The notes under the pieces were generated by a model. The model was not told the origin of the DNA. It made no database searches and saw only the letters and a program-made list of their open reading frames with translations. Source: JAITWN01 sp964437335 (GTDB lineage: Bacteria > Pseudomonadota > Gammaproteobacteria > SZUA-140). From it: a stretch of 64,000 nt of DNA. Of the stretch, positions 33,513 to 41,559 are shown one piece after another (positions within the stretch are counted from its first letter, which is position 1; each line of letters opens with the position of its first letter). The stretch covers positions 1 to 64,000 of the forward strand of contig CAYTGL010000001.1 of NCBI GenBank assembly GCA_964437335.1. The letters are read 5' to 3'. Made by a program: the position numbers and the translations under genes.

Positions 33513-35645
33513 TTACATCTTCATGATCACGCCTGCGAACACGCTGGCCGGGGGACGCGTGTTGTAGGTGGTCGGCACCGTCGAGTTCTCGGCGCCGCCG
33601 GGACCGTCGGCATACTGCTCGTCGAGGATGTTGGTGAAGTCCACGTACCAGCGCGTGCTGCCGCCATTGGCGCCGGGGACGGTGTAGAACACCGTCGCGT
33701 CGACCACGTCGTAGCCCTCATAGGTGCCCGTATTGTTGTTATTGACGTACATCTCACCCACGGTGCGCCATCTCAGCGTGCCACCCCAGCCCACGGCGGG
33801 GGCGTAGCTCGCCGTCAGGTTGGCAACGTAGTCCGGCACGCGCGGGATCTCGTTGCCCTCGAGGGCCGGGTTGTTGGGCCTCTTCACGATGTCCGAATCG
33901 AAGAAACCGAAGCCGGTGCTGAGCGTAAGGTTCGGCACTGCCTGCGGGAAGTAGCGGATCTCGCCCTCGATGCCGCTGCGGTCCGTCTCGCCGGCGTTCT
34001 GGAGCTGTGGCGGGTCACCTGCGGTCAGGAGCTCGTCCGAGCTGTTCAGCATGAAATAGACCAGGTCGAAGTACAGCGAGGGCGTGGGCGTGCCGCTGAT
34101 CCCGAATTCGTACTGGGTGAACTTCACCGGGTCCAGGTTGACGTCTTCGGCTATGGAGCGCTGTTCGATGCTTGGTATCTGGAAGCCCTCCGCGTAGCTG
34201 GCGCGCAGCTCGAGGTTGTCGGTGATAGCGGAGCGCACGCCCAGCTTCGGCAGGAACGCGCTGTTATTGGTGTCGTAATCGGTCCTGTTGTCCAGCGGGT
34301 TGTCGGTCATGCCCTTGCCGGTTTGGTCGATGCTGTCGTAGCGGAAGCCGATCGTGGGCCGGAACAGGCGGTGGACGTCCAGATCCATCTGGCCGAACGC
34401 GGACGTGGTCTTCGTTACGAAGTCGCCGTCCCTCTGCAGCCGCTCGGGGATACCCTGGACGAAGCCGCGATCCTGCGCGTTGGTCCGGTACATGGTTTCG
34501 TCGGTCTCTTCATTGTAATACTCCGCGCCGAGCACCCAGTTGCTCGCGATGTTGCCGAAGGAGTTCACGCCGTTGAAGCTGAAGCCGAGCGCCCCCACGT
34601 TCCGATCATGTGACAGATCTCGCTGGCAGGACGTGGTCCCCGTCGTCAGGGTGGCGCAGATGGCCGGATCCGTGGTGACCGCGACGTCGGTCTCGAAGCG
34701 GCTCAGGAACATATCGGTCTGATAGGCCCAGGTCAGCAGCTTGAGATGGTCGGAAAAGCTGTGGTTGAAATCGATGCGCTGGGAGTCATAGGTCTTCTCG
34801 GCCATGTCGCGCTGGGTCTGATGGATCGGCGATTGTTTGCGGGCTTCGTCCCAGCCCGCCTCGAACTGTTCGCCGGAGATGTTGCCTGGTACGTACGACC
34901 GCGCCCCGTGGCCGCGCAGAGACAGCGCGATCTCCGAGCGCTCGCCGAGCATGTACGAGGCCCGAAGGGCGAGGTTCATCTTGGTGAAACGCGAGTTGTC
35001 TCTCCAGCCTTCGTGCTCGTAGCCCTGAACGGCGCCGTTGAGCTGCACGGGGCCGATCAGGGGGGCGTCGACCTGGGTGCCGAAGGCCACTTGGCCGTCG
35101 TAAGTCCCCCATGAACCGCCAGAGAGGGATATGTCCGTGTACTCGCCGCCCTTGCGGGTCTGGAAGGCCATGACGCCGCCGCGCGCGAAGTTTCCGTACA
35201 GCGGCGAGACAGGCCCCTTATAAACAGTCAGACTTTCTATCTCGAGCGGGACGACGATATTGGTGTCGGCGTAGCCGTCGGAGTGGCCTTCCGCCTCGTT
35301 CAGGGTGATGCCGTCGAGCGAGAAGCCGAGGTCGCCGCCGTGGCCGCCGCTGGTCATGCCGCGGATAGTGACGAAGTCGCCGACGCTGCCGCCCTGGATG
35401 GAGCGGACCTCGACGCCCGGCGCCTCCTCGAAGATCTGCAGCGGGTTTTCCCAGCGCCTGGCCCCGATCTCGTCATGTCCGATTTGATTGACCGTGAACG
35501 CGCGGTCGGCGTCTCTCATGCCTTCGCCCTTGACGGTGATCTTGTCGAGCTCGACGTTCTCTGCCAAGGCGGCGCCTCCCGCGCCTGCTCCGAGCCCGCA
35601 TACGATCGCGGCTATGACACTGTTCCTCAGTCGGTGATTAATCAT
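33513..35645 (-). CDS. TonB-dependent outer membrane receptor, copy 1
   Basis: A 710-residue receptor. The signal peptide (about 1-28, ...GAALAE) is followed by a TonB box-like DKITVKGEGM, a plug domain (GDFVTIRGMTSGGHGGDLGF, LTVYKGPVSPLYGNFARGGV), and a 22-strand barrel ending in a C-terminal ASVFAGVIMKM-type strand. The ligand cannot be read from sequence; the adjacent DUF4198 gene suggests nickel, cobalt or a metallophore. A promoter and an inverted-repeat operator candidate lie about 90-140 bp upstream. It is paralogous to the broken receptor at 44,605, including its leader. Confidence 0.9.
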   Translation of the reverse strand: MINHRLRNSVIAAIVCGLGAGAGGAALAENVELDKITVKGEGMRDADRAFTVNQIGHDEIGARRWENPLQIFEEAPGVEVRSIQGGSVGDFVTIRGMTSGGHGGDLGFSLDGITLNEAEGHSDGYADTNIVVPLEIESLTVYKGPVSPLYGNFARGGVMAFQTRKGGEYTDISLSGGSWGTYDGQVAFGTQVDAPLIGPVQLNGAVQGYEHEGWRDNSRFTKMNLALRASYMLGERSEIALSLRGHGARSYVPGNISGEQFEAGWDEARKQSPIHQTQRDMAEKTYDSQRIDFNHSFSDHLKLLTWAYQTDMFLSRFETDVAVTTDPAICATLTTGTTSCQRDLSHDRNVGALGFSFNGVNSFGNIASNWVLGAEYYNEETDETMYRTNAQDRGFVQGIPERLQRDGDFVTKTTSAFGQMDLDVHRLFRPTIGFRYDSIDQTGKGMTDNPLDNRTDYDTNNSAFLPKLGVRSAITDNLELRASYAEGFQIPSIEQRSIAEDVNLDPVKFTQYEFGISGTPTPSLYFDLVYFMLNSSDELLTAGDPPQLQNAGETDRSGIEGEIRYFPQAVPNLTLSTGFGFFDSDIVKRPNNPALEGNEIPRVPDYVANLTASYAPAVGWGGTLRWRTVGEMYVNNNNTGTYEGYDVVDATVFYTVPGANGGSTRWYVDFTNILDEQYADGPGGAENSTVPTTYNTRPPASVFAGVIMKM

Positions 35646-35733
35646 TATTCATTCGCCCCTTTGGTATGGTCATTGGTATCTGTCAATTAGTTCATCAGGC
35701 TCCTGTTTATCTCATGGAGACTGAGTAGATAAT

Positions 35734-35762
35734 ATTATAACATAATAATTAATACTTTTAAA
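35734..35762 (-). promoter_or_regulatory. Probable sigma-70 promoter of receptor copy 1
   Basis: On the - strand TTTAAA (35762-35757) and TATAAT (35739-35734) are separated by exactly 17 bp. This gives a 5' leader of about 80 nt to the receptor ATG. In the paralogous leader at 46.7 kb the -10 is degraded to TAACAT. Confidence 0.55.
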
Positions 35763-35765
35763 TAC

Positions 35766-35787
35766 AGTATGTACCAATATTAATACT
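35766..35787 (-). promoter_or_regulatory. Inverted repeat, candidate operator (AGTAT-N12-ATACT)
   Basis: AGTAT and ATACT flank 12 bases immediately upstream of the -35 box. The same GTAT-N12-ATAC pattern occurs at 46746-46765, the same distance (about 121 bp) before the second receptor, although the spacer differs. It resembles the style of metal-sensor operators, but the spacing is not that of E. coli NikR. Confidence 0.45.
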
Positions 35788-36137
35788 GCAACAGCAGATT
35801 TGACTTGATTAGCGCCTGTTTCGAATCTACGTACCGGATCTTCTTTCGCTTCGGAACCTAGTACTTTCGTATGGTCAGTTACAGCGATTCACTACGATCT
35901 ATGTCATTACATTTAATAAGTTTATTGGCCGCGCACGGTGGCAGTCATGCGTATTGGACGTGATTCAACCAGCGCTTGTCCGGCTAGCTTCAGCCAGTAA
36001 TTACGAGAGGATTGCGGATACGACATTACGGTGTGCCGCACGTTGTTTCTTTGCAACACCTTGGGATACAACAGATGATTCCAACCACCAGCGAGAATCA
36101 CAACGTCCGTGGGGTGAATAATCGCGATTAGTTTGTG

Positions 36138-36282
36138 TTATTTGCGCCAGAATTCCGGCATCAACAGGACGAGGAGCGTGAAGATCTCGAGACGCCCAAG
36201 CAGCACCGCGAGCGCGCACGGCCACTTCGCGGCGGCATTAATGTCATGGAATGTCACCGCAACCGCGCCGAGGTGACCTATC
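36138..36282 (-). pseudogene. trkH C-terminal remnant
   Basis: Translated on the - strand this gives GAVAVTFHDINAAAKWPCAL followed by LLGRLEIFTLLVLLMPEFWRK-like sequence and the same stop as trkH at 47,141. Relative to the intact gene about 15 residues (TSLNNLGPGLGEVAS) are deleted, and the homology ends near 36282, beside the AT-rich importer block. It marks the edge of a duplicated segment. Confidence 0.8.
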
Positions 36283-36309
36283 CTCCGCCTAGGTAGCCAG
36301 AATGAGTGA

Positions 36310-37152
36310 TTATTCAGGTCTCCCAAGCTGGGGTGGGAGTTTTTCCATAAAATATTCAGCCGCTTGCATCAGCGACTTAGTATATGGATGTTTAGGATTG
36401 AATATAACCTCATCTCGACTACCAGATTCAACAATCTGGCCCTGAAACATTACAGCGACTTGACCGCATAACTGGTTTATGACTGCAATATCATGCGATA
36501 TAAAGAGATAGGTTAAGTCATGTTTGACTTGCAAGTCTTTAAGTAAATTAACTATTTGTGATTGTATAGATTTGTCGAGCGAGGAGACAGGTTCATCACA
36601 AACTACCACTCGCGGATTTGACACGATTGCACGCGCTATACATGCACGCTGTCTCTCTCCACCACTTAGCTGATGCGGATACGCATCAAGCAGTCGAAGT
36701 GGTAATTCAACATCATCAAATATCCTGATAATCCTTGTCTGTCGTGCTTTTTTATCGAGTAAAGTAAGGTTACTAAGTGGCTCCTCAATACTTCGCCTTA
36801 TGGTCATCATCGGGTCCAGCGCCCCATAAGCATCCTGATAAATAATCTGGACATCCTTGCGAAATTTTCTCAGCTCTTTTCTACCATAGCGGTCAATCCG
36901 CTTACCCATAACAGAAATATACCCTGCAGTGGGTTTCTCTAGCCCGAGTATTAGACGGGCTAGTGTACTCTTGCCAGATCCGCTCTCTCCGACCAAGCCA
37001 TAGGCCTCGCCCTGACGAATCTTAAGTGATATGTCGCTTACGGCTTGTACGCGGGCACTCTGATTCCCAAAATAGCTACCTAAAGTTTGATAGCTTTTGG
37101 ACAAGCTGAGGATTTGTACTGCAGGCTCTGCCCTATCCAACATTCTCATCAA
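36310..37152 (-). CDS. ABC importer ATP-binding protein, NikE/DppF type
   Basis: A 280-residue ABC ATPase with Walker A GESGSGKST (about 54-62), signature LSGGERQRACIARA, Walker B RVVVCDEPVSSLD and the C-terminal extension seen in oligopeptide/nickel (Opp/Nik) ATPases. It is the last of five importer genes that follow a TonB-dependent receptor. Base composition is clearly more AT-rich than the housekeeping genes around. Downstream is a trkH remnant. Substrate class (nickel, metallophore, peptide) is not resolved. Confidence 0.9.
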   Translation of the reverse strand: MMRMLDRAEPAVQILSLSKSYQTLGSYFGNQSARVQAVSDISLKIRQGEAYGLVGESGSGKSTLARLILGLEKPTAGYISVMGKRIDRYGRKELRKFRKDVQIIYQDAYGALDPMMTIRRSIEEPLSNLTLLDKKARQTRIIRIFDDVELPLRLLDAYPHQLSGGERQRACIARAIVSNPRVVVCDEPVSSLDKSIQSQIVNLLKDLQVKHDLTYLFISHDIAVINQLCGQVAVMFQGQIVESGSRDEVIFNPKHPYTKSLMQAAEYFMEKLPPQLGRPE

Positions 37153-37161
37153 TCTGTAAAC

Positions 37162-38016
37162 CTACAATTGATTTCTTGCATAGGTATTAGAATTATTCTC
37201 AGTACCATAGCCTAATTGAGACTCCCGATTCAGCCTGGGCATTGCGTTCAACAGGGTCCTGGTATATGTGTCTCGGGGAGTGTTTAGAACCCTGTCAAGG
37301 TGATCATAGTCAACAAACCTACCACGATGCATGACCGCGATATGGCTCACAAGTCTGCTGACAAAACCAATATCATGACTGATAATAAGCATAGATAAAT
37401 CAGTGTCTCTATGAATCTCCTCGAGGAGTTTTGTAATCTCTACTTGATTCAATAGATCAAGTGAGGAGGTTGGCTCATCAGCTATCAATAGTTTCGGCTC
37501 GAGTACAAGCGCAGCCGCTAATGCTACCCGCTGACACATACCACCACTGAGTTCGAAGGCGTAACTATTCATTACCTCTTTTGCGCGGGGCATTTTCACG
37601 CGATCAAGAGCATTTAATATTTTCATGTGAGCTTCGCCTTGCGATATCGGATAATGCGTACGCAATACATGCTCTATCTGGCGCCCAATTCTTGCACATG
37701 GATTGAAGCTATTTTGCGGCGACTGGAAAATCATGCCGATTTCTTTCCCTCGAATAGCTTCCCAATATTTATCACTCCTGCTCTGCAGTGGCTCGCCTTG
37801 ATATTTCACTGTACCGTTTATTATCTGCCCAGGACGATCAAGCAGGTAAAGAAGTGCAAGAGCCAAGGTGCTCTTTCCAGATCCGCTCTCACCTACGACA
37901 CCCAATATTTCACCGGTGTTCAGCGATAAACTCACGTCATTCACTGCACGCAGTCTTCCGCTAGCTAGGATGTAATCTACACTAAGATGTTCGATTTCCA
38001 GAATTGGTGCTTTCAT
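37162..38016 (-). CDS. ABC importer ATP-binding protein, NikD/DppD type
   Basis: A 284-residue ABC ATPase with Walker A GESGSGKST (about 41-49), Q-loop IFQSPQNSFNP, signature LSGGMCQRVALAAAL and Walker B LLIADEPTSSLD. It is the first ATPase of the pair, next to the permease gene (start abuts its stop). AT-rich like the rest of this block. Confidence 0.9.
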   Translation of the reverse strand: MKAPILEIEHLSVDYILASGRLRAVNDVSLSLNTGEILGVVGESGSGKSTLALALLYLLDRPGQIINGTVKYQGEPLQSRSDKYWEAIRGKEIGMIFQSPQNSFNPCARIGRQIEHVLRTHYPISQGEAHMKILNALDRVKMPRAKEVMNSYAFELSGGMCQRVALAAALVLEPKLLIADEPTSSLDLLNQVEITKLLEEIHRDTDLSMLIISHDIGFVSRLVSHIAVMHRGRFVDYDHLDRVLNTPRDTYTRTLLNAMPRLNRESQLGYGTENNSNTYARNQL

Positions 38017-38901
38017 TTAATTTTCTGCTCTATTCCTAGGGTCGATGCCATCACGCAACCCGTCACCCACGAGGTTGATTGACATTACCGTGAGCATAAT
38101 CATTACCCCAGGGAAAATGACGTTCCACCACGCCCCACTCATGGCAGCGCTTAGACCATTACCCAGAAGATTTCCCCAGCTGGACACTGTTGAGGGGACA
38201 CCTAAATTGATAAAGCTTAATGTTGCTTCCAGGGTAATCGCCTGACCAATACTAACGGTTAATATCACAAGCAATGGCCCCATCAGATTAGGCAGGATAT
38301 GATGCATAATCAATTTCAGCACTCCACATCCAGCTGTGATAGATGCGCGGATAAAATCGGTTTCCATCAATCGTCTGCACTCAGTACGAACAACGCGGGC
38401 GACGCCCATCCAGCTAACCAGCGCGATCGATAACGTAATTTTAGTGAGACTCAGTTCTCCAGATGCTTGTATCAGGATTACATACAAAATCACTGGTATG
38501 GAAAGAATCGTATCCAGTACCTGCATCAGTACTTGATCCAGCCAGCGCGGACCTAACCCGCTTAATAACCCATAGAATATCCCGGCAAATCCAGCAATTA
38601 TGATCGCCATCAATCCAACTAGCAGTGATAATCTGCCACCCAACATGACCCTATCAAAAAGATCTCTTCCCAGATGATCTGTTCCGAACCAATGCATACT
38701 TGAGGGAGGTGCATACATCATAGCGGTATCTGTCATGCTATTCCCGACGTTCACCAATGGATAAAGTATACAAAGTGCACTTATTATTACTAAAAGCACA
38801 AGTCCCATCATGGCTAAGCGATGGGAACGTAACGTTAATACTATCCACGGCTTCCGCACCGCTATCGGCCCCCGTTCTATGAGCGATTTTTCAGCGGACA
38901 T
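38017..38901 (-). CDS. ABC importer permease, NikC/DppC type
   Basis: A 294-residue inner membrane permease with about six helices. It has the N-terminal OppC-type segment (RSHRLAMMGLVLLVIISALC), the periplasmic DHLGRDLFDRVMLGGRLSLL motif, and the EAA loop region around TDFIRASITAGCGVLKLIMH. It overlaps the NikB-like gene by 11 bp. Confidence 0.9.
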   Translation of the reverse strand: MSAEKSLIERGPIAVRKPWIVLTLRSHRLAMMGLVLLVIISALCILYPLVNVGNSMTDTAMMYAPPSSMHWFGTDHLGRDLFDRVMLGGRLSLLVGLMAIIIAGFAGIFYGLLSGLGPRWLDQVLMQVLDTILSIPVILYVILIQASGELSLTKITLSIALVSWMGVARVVRTECRRLMETDFIRASITAGCGVLKLIMHHILPNLMGPLLVILTVSIGQAITLEATLSFINLGVPSTVSSWGNLLGNGLSAAMSGAWWNVIFPGVMIMLTVMSINLVGDGLRDGIDPRNRAEN

Positions 38902-39856
38902 ATTGTCTCCGCAGTCTAGGATCGAATGCGGCTATTAAGCAGTCAGCTAGCAGGTTACCCGCGATTATCAAGATGCCTGTGACTAGAGTGCATGCCATTA
39001 GTACAGGATAGTTCCGTCCAATTGCGCTCTGTAAAAACAATCGCCCTATACCCGGCCATCCAAACACCCATTCAACGACATAGACACTACCAATTAGTAG
39101 TGGCAATGAAAAACCAACCCACGTAATAAAGGGTGTGAGCGCATTTGGCATTAAATGACGAAATATAAGATCGTATTTTCTTATTCCTCTTGAACGCGCG
39201 GCACGAATGTAATCCATGGTAATAGTATCGCGTATACTACCTCTCATAAGGCGCAGATAAGGACCTAACTGAGTCAACACGATGGTAGCCACAGGCAATA
39301 CAAGGTGGGAGGCCAAATCGTAAAAATTATCATTGATGCCAATCGTTGACATACCCGAAGATGGAAAAAGTCCCAAGCCAACGGAAAACATCAGGATTAA
39401 CATCAGACCAAGCCAGAATGGGGGAATGGAAAAGCTGACTAGTGCGATTCCACTGATTGAATAATCAATCGTGGTGTGAGGATTCGCTCCGGCTAAGTAC
39501 CCAAGATAAATGCCTAATATGATAATCAATACCCAGGCACTTCCAACCAGAATCAGGGTATTTTTCAACGAGGACAACACAACACCTTGAACCTTCCTAC
39601 CATCCTTTAAGGAATAACCCCAATCACCCTGAACCATGCGATTCAGCCACAAACCATATTGAACAGGTAGCGGTTGGTCTAGCCCCAAATTATGTCGAAC
39701 ACGCTCATAGTCATCGAGTGTCATATTCTCACGCCCGCCTACAAGACTGGGAACAGGATCGCCGGGCATCGATTTGATTATTACAAATGCTAATAGACTT
39801 ATCAGCAACAGTTGGGGTATTACCCCGAGCAGTCGAGTTGCGATAAATCTAATCAT
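38891..39856 (-). CDS. ABC importer permease, NikB/DppB type
   Basis: A 321-residue permease beginning MIRFIATRLLGVIPQLLLIS, with the family segments IIKSMPGDPV, LGLDQPLPVQYGLWLNRMVQ and an EAA loop at MDYIRAARSRGIRKYDLIFR. Six helices are visible. Overlaps the binding-protein gene by 4 bp. Confidence 0.91.
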   Translation of the reverse strand: MIRFIATRLLGVIPQLLLISLLAFVIIKSMPGDPVPSLVGGRENMTLDDYERVRHNLGLDQPLPVQYGLWLNRMVQGDWGYSLKDGRKVQGVVLSSLKNTLILVGSAWVLIIILGIYLGYLAGANPHTTIDYSISGIALVSFSIPPFWLGLMLILMFSVGLGLFPSSGMSTIGINDNFYDLASHLVLPVATIVLTQLGPYLRLMRGSIRDTITMDYIRAARSRGIRKYDLIFRHLMPNALTPFITWVGFSLPLLIGSVYVVEWVFGWPGIGRLFLQSAIGRNYPVLMACTLVTGILIIAGNLLADCLIAAFDPRLRRQYVR

Positions 39857-41445
39857 CGGGAGTTTCCTGGCAATTTATCCCACTTCTCAACATTCCACAG
39901 GGGGCTCGATCCATGCCCCATGACTCGTTGCTCGAAGCCGCTGAACCCCTTTCGCACTGCGTAGATATGCTTGAGATAGACCAGATAGTTCAGCGGTGGA
40001 TCATTGACCATTTCTCGCTGTATCTCTTGGTAGAGAGCCTTACGTTTTTCTGGATCTATCTCCTCACGGGCCTTCTTTAGTAAGATATCCACTTTTTCAT
40101 TTTTATAACCGCTGTAGTTCATTCCGGAAAATTGCAAATCGCTTGAAAAATACTTGTAGAGGTCATCGTCTGGATCTCCGGGATACCCCAATCCAAGTAT
40201 TATTGAAGAAACATCGCGAATATTAAACGAGGCGAAGTCTTTGATCTGTACTTGCACATCAAAGCCCGCACGCTTGAGTTGCTCAGCCAGCAGAATAGCG
40301 AGATCCTGTCTTTCAGGTTCATTGCTGGGGGCTACTAACGCAATCGAAAAACGCTCGCCATTTTTCTGGTAAATTCCATCACTGCCGCGCACCCACCCGG
40401 CCTCCTTCATCAAGCTCTCTGCCTTGCCGGGATTATTATCATGATGAGACATCTCCGGGAATGAAATATCATGCATCTGTAGCGGTCCATATGCAGGTAC
40501 TCCATAACCCAGGAGCGCGCCGGTTACGAGCGCCTTGCGATCCGTCGCGTATTGAAGTGCCTGGCGAACCTTAATATCCCGAAAAATAGGGTAGCGATGA
40601 TTAGTCATCATCGCTCGATAATCTGTTGAGTTAACCGTCTCTATTGTGAAATTATCGGCCCCTTTCAACGCCTGAACCTGCTTGGGTTTAATCTCTGTAA
40701 TATCGACCTCTCCATTTTTCAATTGAACCAGTCGAACATTAGAGTCCGGTATAAACTTGTAGACTAATCGATCCAGTTTGGGCCGCCCATCGTAAAATTG
40801 GGAATTGGCCTCGAACACCATATATTCACCGCGCTTCCACACACTTAATTTGAATGGTCCGGTTCCAATAGGGCTTTCATAGTTGAATGGATCAGTATTG
40901 AAATCCTTGCCTTCCAAACGGTGACGCGGAATCATGCCAATTTTTAGCTTACTGGGAAGGGCGGCGAGTGGCCTGTGCAGAACGATACGAATCGTGAGCG
41001 GATCGATAGCATCTACTCTCTTGATCTCCTCAATCAGTTTTCTGGCGCCACTACTATTTTTTGGATCAAGTATCGCCTCGATTGTGAACTTGACATCATC
41101 TGCGGTAAATTCAACACCGTCGTGCCATTTAATATTTGGCTTTAGGATAATGATGTATTCCAGGCCATCTGCAGACATGGCCCAGGATTTTGCCATGTCA
41201 ACCACGACACGGTTATCTTTGTCCAGTTTGAATAAGCCTCTGAAAAGCGCCATATCGGAATCGGGATGTTGATGCCCTGCCACAGGGTTCAGCCATTCAG
41301 GTTCTGATGGCATTGCAATAGTCAGAGTCTTTATTGCCGATCTATTCTCATCTTTTTCTGTCTGACCACAACTCAACAGGATAAAAGTGGCGGCGAGCAG
41401 GAAGCTGATGTTTCTGTACTTAACGGCATAATATTTTAGTGTCAT
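39853..41445 (-). CDS. Substrate-binding lipoprotein, NikA/DppA (SBP family 5)
   Basis: A binding protein of about 530 residues. From ATG 41445 (MTLKYYAVKYRN) there is a lipoprotein signal with lipobox LLSC, so it is a membrane-tethered lipoprotein. SBP-5 features include KWHDGVEFTADDVKFTIEAI, RQALQYATDRKALV and FDVQVQIKDFASF. Family members bind nickel (often as chelates), opine metallophores or peptides; which applies here is not clear. ATG 41457 is an alternative start with a ribosome site very close. The receptor gene lies upstream across a strong hairpin. Confidence 0.88.
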   Translation of the reverse strand: MTLKYYAVKYRNISFLLAATFILLSCGQTEKDENRSAIKTLTIAMPSEPEWLNPVAGHQHPDSDMALFRGLFKLDKDNRVVVDMAKSWAMSADGLEYIIILKPNIKWHDGVEFTADDVKFTIEAILDPKNSSGARKLIEEIKRVDAIDPLTIRIVLHRPLAALPSKLKIGMIPRHRLEGKDFNTDPFNYESPIGTGPFKLSVWKRGEYMVFEANSQFYDGRPKLDRLVYKFIPDSNVRLVQLKNGEVDITEIKPKQVQALKGADNFTIETVNSTDYRAMMTNHRYPIFRDIKVRQALQYATDRKALVTGALLGYGVPAYGPLQMHDISFPEMSHHDNNPGKAESLMKEAGWVRGSDGIYQKNGERFSIALVAPSNEPERQDLAILLAEQLKRAGFDVQVQIKDFASFNIRDVSSIILGLGYPGDPDDDLYKYFSSDLQFSGMNYSGYKNEKVDILLKKAREEIDPEKRKALYQEIQREMVNDPPLNYLVYLKHIYAVRKGFSGFEQRVMGHGSSPLWNVEKWDKLPGNSR

Positions 41446-41495
41446 AATGCAATACATTTCTCCAGATACCGGGTTTATGTATTTATCGATACATA

Positions 41496-41537
41496 TGTGA
41501 CCGTTCTGGCTGATCAAAATCAGCCAGAACGGTCACA
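41496..41537 (-). terminator. Intercistronic 19-bp hairpin
   Basis: Bases 41496-41514 pair perfectly with 41519-41537 around a 4-nt loop (CAAA). It lies between the receptor stop (41,560) and the binding-protein gene. No T-tract follows on the - strand, so it may protect or attenuate the receptor mRNA rather than end it. Confidence 0.65.
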
Positions 41538-41559
41538 CAGGATCTACAGCGACTCAGAA

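Larger units (their letters stand above)
35646..36137 (-). other. Receptor leader and duplicated non-coding region, copy 1
   Basis: No convincing coding frame. The first 80 bp next to the receptor match the leaders at 46,625 and 43,640. The distal 300 bp match 46,790-47,140 at roughly three bases in four by eye, including the stretch leading into the trkH 3' end. It contains the promoter and the inverted repeat listed separately. Confidence 0.65.

Noticed and set aside
33453..34613. 386-codon open frame on + across receptor copy 1
   Set aside because: Antisense shadow of the receptor; the - strand frame has a full plug and barrel.
35646..36137. Cobalamin riboswitch in the receptor leader
   Set aside because: The conserved box and multi-stem layout were not found; similarity between the leaders is explained by duplication.
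36001..36225. 74-codon open frame overlapping the trkH relic
   Set aside because: It runs in another frame over the relic and the leader and has no homologous counterpart beside the intact trkH.
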